Source: Paenibacillus oleatilyticus
GTDB lineage: Bacteria; Bacillota; Bacilli; Paenibacillales; NBRC-103111
Length of the DNA: 64,000 nucleotides
Assembly: GCF_018998565.1 (NCBI RefSeq)
Contig: NZ_JAHNZO010000039.1
Location: 1 to 64,000 of the forward strand
Reading direction: 5' to 3'
Below the pieces are notes generated by a model. That model was not told the origin of the DNA and searched no databases. It was given only the letters and a program-made list of their open reading frames with translations. The position numbers and the translations under genes were made by a program. Shown here piece after piece: positions 35,340-43,682 of the stretch; the first letter of the stretch is position 1, and each line of letters starts with the position of its first letter.

Positions 35340-35410
35340 TTGAGAATTCGGCAAAAATGTGCCTATCCGTCTCAACAATGTTGAGAATTTTTCAATATGC
35401 TAACTCAACA
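35340..35410. promoter_or_regulatory. Palindromic operator region between ytaF-2 and the XRE gene
   Basis: The gap holds a 17-bp palindrome TCTCAACAATGTTGAGA (35370-35386), a direct repeat TTGAGAATT at 35340 and 35381, and another CTCAACA at 35404. The CTCAAC/GTTGAG half-site thus occurs several times between two divergent genes, one of which encodes a helix-turn-helix protein. This fits an autoregulated operator. Confidence 0.65.
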
Positions 35411-35433
35411 CAAGCAATCGGGAGGAATAACCG

Positions 35434-36096
35434 ATGTCCGATAAGAAAAAAGAACCGGAGCTGGGTCCAACCTTAAAATCGCTGCTAAAAGGCCGTTCGT
35501 TGTCCATGCGCAAGCTGAGCCTGCTTACCGGAATCGACACGGCGACGATCTCGCGCATCGCCAACGGCAAGCAGCAGGCGAGGCCCGACCACCTGCAGCA
35601 GTTCGCGGTCCATCTCGGCGTTCCGACAGAGCAGCTGTTTCAAGCGGCCGGATTCGACGTCGGTTCCCGCCAGTCAGAGCAAGGCTCGGATATTTACGCC
35701 TCCGTCGAAAGCATCAAGGATGTTTTGCTCTCCTCCAACTTGTTCGACCAGCAGTTTACCACCGAGCTTGTCGGCAAGGAACTAAGCAAATACGAACAAT
35801 ATGCCATGACCGAGGAAGGACAGCGGATCATCGTCGACGATTTCCGCACGAAGGTGGAAAGCGTCAACGGCGCCGGGCCTTTTATCGATGAACTGCGGCA
35901 ATTGTATGAGCTGTACTGCCGGGAGGATACGACGCCGGAGAAACGCGCGATCGCCGGCAGCGCCCTGCTTTACTTTATTTTGTCGGCGGACATTATCCCC
36001 GATTACGTCTTTCCCTTGGGGTATCTGGACGATGCGATCGCCGTCCAGATTGTCGCTGGCCGGCTTTCCCAAACGGCGGATAAAATCGAACCGTAA
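35434..36096 (+). CDS. XRE-family regulator with C-terminal DUF1232 domain
   Basis: A 220-aa protein. N-terminal helix-turn-helix: SMRKLSLLTGIDTATISRIA with NGKQQARPDHL (about residues 25-65). C-terminal DUF1232/YkvA-like segment: FILSADIIPDYVFPLGYLDD (about residues 180-200), usually found in membrane-associated helical proteins. The two are joined by a charged helical region. GGGAGG precedes the ATG. It probably represses itself and the divergent ytaF-2 through the CTCAACA sites. The inducing signal is unknown. Confidence 0.85.
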   Translation: MSDKKKEPELGPTLKSLLKGRSLSMRKLSLLTGIDTATISRIANGKQQARPDHLQQFAVHLGVPTEQLFQAAGFDVGSRQSEQGSDIYASVESIKDVLLSSNLFDQQFTTELVGKELSKYEQYAMTEEGQRIIVDDFRTKVESVNGAGPFIDELRQLYELYCREDTTPEKRAIAGSALLYFILSADIIPDYVFPLGYLDDAIAVQIVAGRLSQTADKIEP

Positions 36097-36123
36097 GCCG
36101 GCCGGCCCTCGTTTGAATGGATC

Positions 36124-36288
36124 CTACAGCCACTCGTAACTACACCCTTCCGCCGTAAGAAAGGCCCGGAATGGGAAGCATGGGAACCATGGGAGGGCCG
36201 CAGCTGCGCGGCTCTTCCTCGTTACGACATATAGACTTGTAGAAAATAACCGTCGAAATCGACTACTACCGCTACTGTCCATGTGCAT
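36124..36288 (-). pseudogene. Possible decayed small gene
   Basis: A strong ribosome binding site (GAGAGGGGG) lies 4 nt before an ATG opening a 54-codon frame with Arg-rich, unlikely composition. In the two other frames of the same DNA, more protein-like fragments appear: VAVVVDFDGYFLQVYMS in one, CGPPMVPMLPIPGLSYGG in the other. This pattern suggests a small protein gene broken by frameshifts, but no family is recognised. It lies just beyond the hairpin element, on the strand read from the M-box. Low confidence. Confidence 0.25.
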
Positions 36289-36310
36289 GTTTCCCCCTCT
36301 CAAAACGAAA

Positions 36311-36574
36311 AACCCCTCAGTTTGAACTGAGGGGGAGCTTGTTGAGAAAGTGGTCGAATAGAATTATAGAGGTTACGAAGGGGTGGGGTATCCACTTCCG
36401 ACCGCTGTTGTCCTCGGGAAATTTGATTGGAAGCCGCTTAGTAGCGGACATTTCCCGAAGACAAAGGCGGCCGCTATCGCTTCTCCAGTGGATACCCCAC
36501 CTCCGTATGCTTCTCTTTTTTTGTAAAAGCCCACTTTCTCAACACTCTGACCCTCAGTATTGAACTGAGGGGTT
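36311..36574. repeat. Nested hairpin (MITE-like) element of about 264 bp
   Basis: Both ends carry a short perfect hairpin: CCCCTCAGTTTGAACTGAGG at the left and CCCTCAGTATTGAACTGAGG at the right. Inside, TGTTGAGAAAGTGG (36340-36353) is inverted at 36531-36544, GGTGGGGTATCCACT is matched by AGTGGATACCCCACC, and TTGTCCTCGGGAAAT by ATTTCCCGAAGACAA. The centre is a hairpin CCGCTTAGTAGCGG. The whole folds as one long imperfect stem. No reading frame of note. It looks like a non-autonomous mobile element or a fossil of one, though a structured RNA is possible. Confidence 0.65.
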
Positions 36575-36599
36575 CGTTAAGCGCACAAAAAAACACCAT
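36474..36599 (-). pseudogene. Truncated gene start downstream of the M-box
   Basis: AACCTCCT on the plus strand (36604-36611) is a perfect AGGAGGTT ribosome binding site on the minus strand, 4 nt before an ATG at 36599. The first eight codons (MVFFCALN) lead straight into the right hairpin of the repeat element, and the frame then runs through its arm to a TAG at 36474 (41 codons). This looks like the surviving start of the gene once controlled by the M-box, interrupted by the element. The original product cannot be recognised. Confidence 0.4.
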
Positions 36600-36638
36600 C
36601 GCTAACCTCCTGGTCGAGTTTTGGCACTATACAACGTA

Positions 36639-36657
36639 AAGAGCGCGGTGCGCTCTT
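36639..36657 (-). terminator. Expression-platform hairpin of the M-box
   Basis: AAGAGCGC and GCGCTCTT form an 8-bp stem with a 3-nt loop directly after the aptamer. The trailing T tract is short (TTT). It is placed where M-box leaders carry their regulated terminator. Confidence 0.6.
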
Positions 36658-36659
36658 AG

Positions 36660-36768
36660 CCACGTTAAGAAAAGCCTTAATCCGGCAGTTCCTGTTCTAC
36701 CCATTGGCATCTTTCGATATTTCCGGGCAGTGGCCTGTGTTTGTATAGGAGCCTCACCTAACGAGGTC
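36660..36768 (-). ncRNA. M-box (ykoK) magnesium riboswitch
   Basis: The minus strand reads with the M-box consensus blocks in order: CCTCGTTAGGTGAGGCTCCT, then CACAGGCCACTGCCC, GAAATATCGAAAGATGCCAA, TGGGTAGAACAGGAACTGCC and GGATTAAGGCTTTTCTTAACG. These match the ykoK/mgtE-type Mg2+-sensing leader of Bacillus closely. In magnesium-replete cells such leaders terminate transcription of magnesium transporter genes. Here no mgtE, corA or mgtA gene follows; only a ribosome binding site, an ATG and the hairpin element do. It therefore looks like an orphan riboswitch. Confidence 0.9.
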
Positions 36769-36843
36769 ATGTGATTTACATAGCTCATCATATGCTTGCT
36801 CTATTTATTTTGTTAACCTTTTTTTATCGGTGTGCGATGTGGA

Positions 36844-39393
36844 TCAATTCATCATCCGGGCGAGCAGGGTCACAAACTCTGCCCGCGTCGCCTGGCTTTC
36901 CGGACGGAACGTTCCGTCGGGGAAGCCCGTAATCCAGCCTTCCGCCTTCAACTGCTTCAAAATGCCTACTCCCCAATCCGTTTCTTTTACATCTACAAAA
37001 GGCGACGTTCCTCTTTGTTTTCCGCTCATTTTCATGCTTCTTGCCATCATGGCCGCCATTTCCATACGGGTAAGATACCGGTCCGGAGCCAACGATCCGT
37101 CGGGATAACCGTCGATGATCTCCGCCTGGGCGGCTTTGGCGATGAACGGGTATGCCCAATGCTCGGGTCCAAAATCCGTATAGCGGACTTCTTTTTGCTT
37201 CGTCAGCTTTAACCCCCGGACCAGCATGGCCGCAGCCTCAGCCCGCGTAATCGGTTGATCCGGCATGAACCGGTAATGCTCGTACCCGTCGATAAGTTTC
37301 CGCTCGGACGCCAGTTTGATCACCGCTTCGGCCCAATGCCCTTTGATGTCGGCATATCCGCCAACCAGCGGCTTGACCTCGGCTTTAAGCTCGTAGAACC
37401 GGTCGTCGAATGCCGCGTTCGCCGTTAAGCGGATGTAATAAACGCCCGGCTGCCAAAGCTGACTGAGCACCGCCTCCGACGTGCCGTCCGGATTCGTGAC
37501 CGAGTCGATCTGCTTGAGCATGCCGTTATAGGCAGACATCGTCATTCGTATGTTCTGCGGTATGCCGGATAAACGAAGCTCGACCAGGCTTTCCTCGTCG
37601 ATGTTCAGCGAAAACCAGTTAGCGCCGCCGCTCTTGTCCAGCAGCCCTTGATATTTCGCTCCGGGCTGCATGACCGTCGCCGAGTACGGCTTATCGTGCG
37701 GGCCGTTCGGATCGAGCAGCTTGGGCTTGTATTGGATCGCAAGCGTGTATTCGCCCGTAATGGGAGGGATGTAGCCCTCGGCATTGCTGACGCGGATGTA
37801 ATAGTCGCCCGGGTAGACGTCCGTCTCCGGAAAATATTCGGACTCCCCTTCGCCGCCTTCGTCGATCGTCTTGCCTTTTTCCCCTCTCTTTTGAACGAAC
37901 AGCACCGGGTCCATCCGGTTCGTATCGACGGATAACCGGACGCTCAGTTTGCCCGTTTGCGCAACTGGAAGCATGTACCAATCCTGGTCGTTGTTCCGGT
38001 GAAACGTTCCTTTCAAGGTCTGACTTTGCGCCGGAAGCACGTAGGCCTTGTACTGCTTGCCGTTATCGGCATAGGCATCCTTATAAATCTCAAAGGAGGT
38101 CGTAAGCTTGAATTCCAGCTTGCGCTTGGCGGCGGCGTTTTTGAGCTGCAGCATCAAGTAGCTTTTACCTTTCTTCACCGGAACCATAACCGGCCCCGCT
38201 GCGCTCAGGGAATAATCTTTAACGCCTCCTCCGGCATCCGTATGCGTAACGGCTACCTCCTCCGTCGGGTCCAACTCCAGCTCCAGCTTGACGCTGCCGT
38301 CGTAAGGCGCCTCGAAGGTAAACCAGTTCGGATCGCTCCCGTTCTCAAACGAACCGCTGGCCGTTTTGCTTACCGAGATGGGGGTGGCCTGCTCCTTCCG
38401 GTCGTTCCGCTTGTACATATGCTCCGAATAAGGGTCCTTCAGAACGCGGTCGGCGCGCAGCAGACCGTAGCCGGTCCCGGGACTCCAGCCGTTCCCGCTG
38501 AGGTCCTCGGCCGTTTGCCGGAGCAGGCTGCGAATTTGATACGGCTTCATCCAAGGATACTTGGCCCAGGCCAGAGCGCAAACGGCCGCAACCTGAGGCG
38601 CCGCCATGGAGGTGCCGTCCTTGTGTTCGTATCTCCCGCCGATCGCTGTCGTAAAAACGTCCCACGGCGCCACCAGATCCACCTCGGGGCCGCTGTTGGA
38701 CAGCTTATGCGCCTTCTTGTCCGCCGCCATGCCGCCGACGGCCAGAACGGTAGGATATGCCGCCGGGTATTTGACGCTGTTTCCCTCGTTGCCGGTGGCC
38801 GCGACGAGCAGCACCCCCTTCGCCTCGGCATAGCGCACGACTTCGCTCATGTACTCCGAATACTTGTTCAAGCCGAGCGACAGTACGACGATTTTGGCTC
38901 CGTGATCGACGGCGTAACGGATGCCCTCGCCCAATTTGGCTTCGCTGCCTGTGCCGTCGTTCTCCACCGCCTTCACGGGCATCAGCTTGGCCTTCCATAA
39001 AATGCCGGCGATTCCTTTTTCGTTGTTGGCCGCAGCGCCGATGATTCCGGCGACATTCGTGCCGTGTCCGTTGTCGTCGCGCGGCGGCTGACCGGGCTCG
39101 ATCAAATTGATCCCTTTCACCAAATTCGGCATAAGATCCGGATGGTTCAAATCGACGCCTGTATCCACGATCGCAATTACGATCGAGTCGTTTCCGGTCG
39201 CAACATCCCAAGCCTCGCTCATATGAATTTGCTGCAAATAGGCTTGTTTCTCCACCAACGGGTCCGTAGGATAAGCCGAGATCTGCACATCCCTCGCTTC
39301 CTCGGCCGCCGCTACGGAAGCAAATGGAACCCACGATGACCATAGGAGTAAGATACAGAGAGTGACGATGATGTTAAATTTTTTATCAGGCAT
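36844..39393 (-). CDS. Secreted subtilisin-like serine protease with S-layer anchoring domains
   Basis: An 849-aa exported S8 peptidase. A signal peptide (about residues 1-30, cleavage near VAAAEE) is followed by the protease domain. The catalytic triad is Asp in IAIVDTGVDLNHPD, His in DDNGHGTNVAG and Ser in DGTSMAAPQVAA, with the oxyanion Asn in AATGNEG. The middle (about 340-650) holds repeated beta-rich pre-peptidase-like domains. Three SLH domains end the protein (KGHWAEAVIKLA, EHWAYPFIAKAAQ, DWGVGILKQL), which would anchor it to the pyruvylated cell wall polymer. There is no clear propeptide. Six base pairs separate its start from the pepF stop. Confidence 0.93.
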   Translation of the reverse strand: MPDKKFNIIVTLCILLLWSSWVPFASVAAAEEARDVQISAYPTDPLVEKQAYLQQIHMSEAWDVATGNDSIVIAIVDTGVDLNHPDLMPNLVKGINLIEPGQPPRDDNGHGTNVAGIIGAAANNEKGIAGILWKAKLMPVKAVENDGTGSEAKLGEGIRYAVDHGAKIVVLSLGLNKYSEYMSEVVRYAEAKGVLLVAATGNEGNSVKYPAAYPTVLAVGGMAADKKAHKLSNSGPEVDLVAPWDVFTTAIGGRYEHKDGTSMAAPQVAAVCALAWAKYPWMKPYQIRSLLRQTAEDLSGNGWSPGTGYGLLRADRVLKDPYSEHMYKRNDRKEQATPISVSKTASGSFENGSDPNWFTFEAPYDGSVKLELELDPTEEVAVTHTDAGGGVKDYSLSAAGPVMVPVKKGKSYLMLQLKNAAAKRKLEFKLTTSFEIYKDAYADNGKQYKAYVLPAQSQTLKGTFHRNNDQDWYMLPVAQTGKLSVRLSVDTNRMDPVLFVQKRGEKGKTIDEGGEGESEYFPETDVYPGDYYIRVSNAEGYIPPITGEYTLAIQYKPKLLDPNGPHDKPYSATVMQPGAKYQGLLDKSGGANWFSLNIDEESLVELRLSGIPQNIRMTMSAYNGMLKQIDSVTNPDGTSEAVLSQLWQPGVYYIRLTANAAFDDRFYELKAEVKPLVGGYADIKGHWAEAVIKLASERKLIDGYEHYRFMPDQPITRAEAAAMLVRGLKLTKQKEVRYTDFGPEHWAYPFIAKAAQAEIIDGYPDGSLAPDRYLTRMEMAAMMARSMKMSGKQRGTSPFVDVKETDWGVGILKQLKAEGWITGFPDGTFRPESQATRAEFVTLLARMMN

Positions 39394-39399
39394 CGCTTA

Positions 39400-41199
39400 T
39401 TAAAACAACTGCTCCAGCTCGTCGATCAAAGAACCGACATAGGCAACCGCGCTGCGAATCGGCTGCGGCTCGGACATATCGACGCCGGCGAGCTTCATCA
39501 GCTCAAGCGGCCGCATCGTGCCTCCGGCCTTGAGCACGTCAAGCCAGCGGTCCACGGCCGGCTGCCCTTCCTCGCGGATGAGCTCGGCTACGGCTGTCGA
39601 GGCGGTTAAGCCCGCGGCGTACGTATACGGATACAGCCCCATATAATAATGCGGCTGGCGCATCCAGGTTAATTCCGCTCCCGCGTCGATGTCGACCGCA
39701 TCTCCCCAGAACTCCGACAGCACGCTTCCCTTCAGCTCGCGGAGCTTTTTCGCCGTCAGCGCCTTGCCCGCTTCCGCCGCCTCGTACACCCTTTTCTGCA
39801 TGTCGCCTTCCAGCAGATGCGTGACGAAATTGTGATAGTAGGTGTTCAGAAGCTGAAGAATCACCCAGCGTTTCAGACGCGGATCGTCGGACTGCTCCAT
39901 CAGATGCCGGGCAAGAAGCAGCTCGTTCATCGTCGACGGCGCTTCGATAAAATAGGTGGACGGCCTGTAGTTCGTATACCGCTGATTGCGCGCGGCCAGC
40001 ATCAGATGACCCGCATGCCCCAGCTCGTGCGCCAGCGTAAAGGCGCTGCGCATGTTGCCCGCCCAGGTGATCAGGATGTAGGAATGCGTGCTGTACGTAC
40101 TCGAGCAGAAGGCACCGGTCGACTTGCCGATATTGTCGGCGTAATCGATCCAGCGCCCGGTCAGCGCCTGCTCCATAAGCTCCGTATATTCGGGCCCCAA
40201 CACCCGCAGAGCGTCCAGAATCGTCCGTCCCGCCTCTTCGAACGTGACCGAAGGACTGAATTCCGGATCGAGCGGAGCTTTCAAGTCGCAGAACCGGATG
40301 CGGTCCAACCCGAGCACCCGCTGCTTCAACCGGGCCAACCGCCGCATATGCGGTGCCAGCTCCGTACGGATAATATCAAGGATGTTATGATACATCGGAA
40401 TCGTAACCTGCTGCGGCTGGAGCAGCATATGCGTCACGGATTCGTAGCCGCGCAGCCGGGAAATGACCGTCTGTTTCTTCACTTCGGCGGCGTATACGGC
40501 GGCAAACGTATTCTGGTACGACTCCAGCGTCCCGGTAAACGACTGGTAAGCATTCCGGCGCAGCACGGTATCCGGCGACAGCTCGTAGTCGGTTTCGTAC
40601 AGCGCGAACGAAACCGGCCGCGTTGCGCCTTCGCCGTCCTCCACGGAAGCGAAGGACATATCCGACAGCTTGCTTCGCTGATAGATCGTATAGGGGGCTC
40701 CCAGCACTTCCCCGAGCGACGCCAGAGCCGCTTCCGTCTCTGCCTGAAGCCGATGCGGCTTCGTTTCCAGCAGATCCGTCAAGCTTTTGCGAAACGGCTC
40801 CAATTTCGGTTCTTCCCCGATATAGCGCTCCAGCCATCCGTCCGGCAGCTCCAGCAGCTCCGAGCGGATGAACGAAAGCGCGGCCCCCGCTTGCGCAGCG
40901 ACATCTCCGACCCGGGCGGAATTCGCTTGGTATGCCGGGTTCGTTCCGTCGCCGGACAGCTGCAAGCGGGCATACGTAGAGGCGCGCAAAAACCGGATGT
41001 GCAGCGCCTCCTGGGCTTCCAGACACTCCAGAAGCCGGCCGGCTCCTTCGTGCAGCTTTCCTTGAAAGCGCTCCATGGACGGAAGAGCTTCGGCGATGCC
41101 GGTCATCTCGGCTTCCCAAGCGTCGTCTCCCGCATATAAATCGGCCAAATTCCAAGTGGATTGCGGCTCGACCTGATCTCTTCTTTTTCTCTCTTTCAT
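39400..41199 (-). CDS. pepF: Oligoendopeptidase F (M3 family)
   Basis: A cytoplasmic zinc metallopeptidase of 599 aa that degrades short peptides. The zinc site is FTLAHELGHAGHLMLA (HExGH) with the third ligand Glu in FIEAPSTMNE. The N-terminal lobe (QSTWNLADLYAGDDAWEAEM) and the SGAFCS-like GAFCSSTYSTHSYILI match PepF. Start moved to ATG 41199, which has AAAGGAG upstream, rather than 41238. It precedes the subtilase gene by 6 bp and may be co-transcribed with it. Confidence 0.93.
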   Translation of the reverse strand: MKERKRRDQVEPQSTWNLADLYAGDDAWEAEMTGIAEALPSMERFQGKLHEGAGRLLECLEAQEALHIRFLRASTYARLQLSGDGTNPAYQANSARVGDVAAQAGAALSFIRSELLELPDGWLERYIGEEPKLEPFRKSLTDLLETKPHRLQAETEAALASLGEVLGAPYTIYQRSKLSDMSFASVEDGEGATRPVSFALYETDYELSPDTVLRRNAYQSFTGTLESYQNTFAAVYAAEVKKQTVISRLRGYESVTHMLLQPQQVTIPMYHNILDIIRTELAPHMRRLARLKQRVLGLDRIRFCDLKAPLDPEFSPSVTFEEAGRTILDALRVLGPEYTELMEQALTGRWIDYADNIGKSTGAFCSSTYSTHSYILITWAGNMRSAFTLAHELGHAGHLMLAARNQRYTNYRPSTYFIEAPSTMNELLLARHLMEQSDDPRLKRWVILQLLNTYYHNFVTHLLEGDMQKRVYEAAEAGKALTAKKLRELKGSVLSEFWGDAVDIDAGAELTWMRQPHYYMGLYPYTYAAGLTASTAVAELIREEGQPAVDRWLDVLKAGGTMRPLELMKLAGVDMSEPQPIRSAVAYVGSLIDELEQLF

Positions 41200-41286
41200 T
41201 TCCGCTTTCTCCTTTACATTTGAAGTAGACCGTTCCATCCGTCATAATAAAACCATAATGAAATCATCGACAAGGATGACCGGCTT

Positions 41287-41589
41287 ATGGCATTCGGTAT
41301 TAAAAGAAAAGAGCTCGTTCAGTGGAAAGAAGCGGTCACACGTGGGGAGATCGCTTTTTTAACCCATTTTTGGTTCGATCCGCGTTTCCCGGAGTTTCAT
41401 TCGGTCACCAAGGTCGGATGCTCGGATATGAAGCGGCTCGTCGCATGGTGCGAAGCCAACGGATTGAATCCCCGGTATATCCACGACCGCGAAAGCTTCC
41501 CGCACTACGACCTGATCGGACCGAAGCAGATCGAAATTTTGCAGAAGGAAGGGCTCGGGGAGCACATCGAACGATTCAAGCTGTGCTGA
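41287..41589 (+). CDS. Small conserved protein, YneQ-like
   Basis: A 100-aa protein, MAFGIKRKELVQWKEAV..., rich in aromatic residues and His. The GxIAFLTHFWFDPRFP and TKVGCSD segments resemble Bacillus YneQ as I recall it. No function is established. It has conserved Cys and His residues but no clear metal-binding spacing. Its stop overlaps the convergent LLM oxidoreductase stop by 14 nt. Confidence 0.65.
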   Translation: MAFGIKRKELVQWKEAVTRGEIAFLTHFWFDPRFPEFHSVTKVGCSDMKRLVAWCEANGLNPRYIHDRESFPHYDLIGPKQIEILQKEGLGEHIERFKLC

Positions 41590-42517
41590 TATCTCCCGCG
41601 GCTCCCCATACGGCGTCCGCCAGCAGCTCATACGAACGTAAGCGGCTTTCGTAGTCGGGTCCCAGCGTCACGATCATAAATTCGTCGACACCGCAATCCC
41701 TGTGCAGCTGCTCCAATGTCGCCTTCACTTGTCCCGGATTTCCGATCATCGGCTTGGGCCGGTCCGCTCCGCTGCCGCCTTCCGGCTCCAGCAGCCGCTT
41801 CGACTCGGACGCGAGCCTGCGGGCCTCCTCTTCCGTATCCGCGCACAGGACGCTCACGGCTATGATCGCACGCGGGGCGACTCCCAGGGACGTTGGCCGG
41901 AACTCCCGAACATAGGCGGAAAGCACTTCCGCCCCGTCCCGGTCGCTCATGAATTGGCCGAAGACGTATCCCGCCCCGAACTCCGCGGCATACGAGGCGC
42001 TTTTCTGATTCGTCCCAAGCAGCCATACCTCCGGATCGGCAGGAGGAACGGGCATGGCCCGGACCGGGACATCCTCCACGCGAAATTCGTCGGCAAGCAA
42101 GGCGGACAAAGAGCGAAGCGATTCAGGCAGCTGCCGGACATTTTCCAAAAAATTGCCGCTCAGCGCCATGCTCGTATGCGCCGACCCTCCCGGGGCCCGG
42201 CCGATTCCGAGATCGATCCGCCCGGGATACAAAGCCGCGAGCAGCCGAAACGTTTCAGCCACCTTGATCGGCTTGTAATGCGGCAGCAGCAGCGCCCCGG
42301 AGCCGAGCCGTATCCGCTCCGTGTGCGCACCGATATGCGACAGCAGCACTTCCGGCGCAGGGCAAGCCAACCCCGGCATATCGTGATGCTCCGCGGCCCA
42401 GTAGCGAGAATACCCCAGCTTCTCCGCCGTCTGCGCAAGTCTGCGTGCTTGCGCCAAAGCGGTCGAAGCATCGGCCCCTTCAAGCAAAGGAACAAGATCC
42501 AGCAGGCTTAGCTTCAT
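41576..42517 (-). CDS. LLM-class (luciferase-like) flavin-dependent oxidoreductase
   Basis: A 313-aa TIM-barrel flavoprotein using FMN or F420-like cofactors. The MsnO8-type start MKLSLLDLVPLLEG, YWAAEHHDMPGLACPAPEVL and RIRLGSGALLLPHY mark the family, and GRIDLGIGRAPGG lines the cofactor site. Starts at 42517 or 42526 are both possible; ATG 42517 has GGAG 11 nt away and begins at the conserved MKLS. Substrate unknown. Confidence 0.85.
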   Translation of the reverse strand: MKLSLLDLVPLLEGADASTALAQARRLAQTAEKLGYSRYWAAEHHDMPGLACPAPEVLLSHIGAHTERIRLGSGALLLPHYKPIKVAETFRLLAALYPGRIDLGIGRAPGGSAHTSMALSGNFLENVRQLPESLRSLSALLADEFRVEDVPVRAMPVPPADPEVWLLGTNQKSASYAAEFGAGYVFGQFMSDRDGAEVLSAYVREFRPTSLGVAPRAIIAVSVLCADTEEEARRLASESKRLLEPEGGSGADRPKPMIGNPGQVKATLEQLHRDCGVDEFMIVTLGPDYESRLRSYELLADAVWGAAGDISTA

Positions 42518-42644
42518 GTACGTCATTGCTCCTCTCTCAGGGCTTGCTTCATTCTTTCTAAGTTTATCCAACATCTGCCGCAGCATCAACTTTGCCACAT
42601 GACGGATTGGCTTCAGACCTTCAGGATCGTCAGTGGGAAAAGCC

Positions 42645-43424
42645 TCAGTCCCAAAATCCGCCGTCGGAGTGAATAATCTGTCCCGTCACCCACCGGGCGT
42701 CGTCGCCGGCCAGAAACCGGATCAATCGTGCGGCATCTTCCGGCTGTCCGATGCGTCCCATCGGGAATTTGGGAAGCAGCGTCCGCTTCAACGCTTCGTC
42801 CATCCACCCCGAATCAGTCGGTCCGGGATCGACCGCATTGACCGTGATCCGGTGCGGGGCCAGTTCCGCCGCGAGCGAGACGGTAAACGCCGAGATGGCC
42901 CCTTTGGTCGCAACATAGGCCAGATTCCCCGGCATCGGACCTTTGTCTTGTCCCGATACCAGATTGATGATCCGTCCGCCACTCCCCCCTTTCAACCTGC
43001 GGGCAAATTCCACCGAAAGCATGCAAGTGCCGCGAACATTGACGGCGTGATGCGCATCGAGAATATCTGCATTCAGCGCCTCGAAACCGACTTCTTCGCA
43101 ATGCGTTGCGTTATTGATCAATATAAACGGGGTGCCAAGCCGGTGCTGCACTTCATCCAGCAGCCGAATCGCCGAATCTTGGTCAGATAAATCCAATTCC
43201 ATTGACCCTGCCCTTACGCCGAGTGCGACAAGTTCCTCGGTCATCTGCTTCGGCCACTCCCACTCGCTTCCGTAAGGCTGGGCTTCGTCATATTTGCGCC
43301 AATGGGTAAAAAACAGATCGGCGCCTTCTTCTGCCAGCGCTCGGGCAATGCCGCTCCCGATGCCCCTACGGCGGCTCACTCCCGTCACAATGGCGATTTT
43401 GCCTTGCAATCTTTTCTCGTTCAT
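42645..43424 (-). CDS. Short-chain dehydrogenase/reductase (SDR)
   Basis: A 259-aa NAD(P)-dependent oxidoreductase. Cofactor motif TGVSRRRGIGSGIA, NNATH in place of the usual NNAG, catalytic Ser in LVSGQDKGP and YVATK (Tyr-Lys). The C-terminal SDGGFWD is typical of SDR proteins. The long insertion after the first strand (HWRKYDEAQPYGSEWEW) also occurs in some SDRs of spore formers. Start at ATG 43424 with AGGAGG 8 nt before it. It lies downstream of an uncharacterised terminator leader (43492-43676) that may control it. Confidence 0.88.
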   Translation of the reverse strand: MNEKRLQGKIAIVTGVSRRRGIGSGIARALAEEGADLFFTHWRKYDEAQPYGSEWEWPKQMTEELVALGVRAGSMELDLSDQDSAIRLLDEVQHRLGTPFILINNATHCEEVGFEALNADILDAHHAVNVRGTCMLSVEFARRLKGGSGGRIINLVSGQDKGPMPGNLAYVATKGAISAFTVSLAAELAPHRITVNAVDPGPTDSGWMDEALKRTLLPKFPMGRIGQPEDAARLIRFLAGDDARWVTGQIIHSDGGFWD

Positions 43425-43491
43425 ACGATCATCCTCCTGTAGATGGAGACACGGCGGTGTGAGCTGCCGGAGGTGCAACTATTCCCGGCTG

Positions 43492-43676
43492 AACTAAAAA
43501 AGCGGATACCATAAGGTATCCGCTTGCCGGGTGTCGGGCTCGTTCCCATAGCGTCCCTGTAATGGTGACAGACAGACACACCTCTCCCGTTAAACTAATC
43601 GGGATCGTGCGCTATCCGGTTCGTCAACCATTACAAAGTTCCTGCCATCGGACAAATTCCCCTTTCCTGCATCTCT
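43492..43676 (-). ncRNA. Uncharacterised pseudoknotted terminator leader upstream of the SDR gene
   Basis: A good sigma-A promoter (43683-43711) starts a transcript of about 185 nt that ends in a strong intrinsic terminator (GCGGATACC/GGTATCCGC plus T-run, 43495-43523), 70 nt before the SDR. In between, TGTAATGGT (43627-43635) pairs with ACCATTACA (43558-43566) over 9 bp. ATAGCG inside that loop (43610-43615) pairs with CGCTAT outside it (43548-43553), which makes a pseudoknot. A further hairpin TCCCG/CGGGA lies inside (43585-43604). The order resembles a riboswitch or attenuator. I could not match it to any riboswitch class that I know. Confidence 0.5.
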
Positions 43677-43682
43677 ATCCTG

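Noticed and set aside
43633-43672. 13-codon ORF (MQERGICPMAGTL) at the start of the SDR leader RNA
   Set aside because: Its ATG would lie only about 4 nt from the predicted transcription start, too close for a ribosome binding site. A leader peptide remains possible if transcription starts further upstream.
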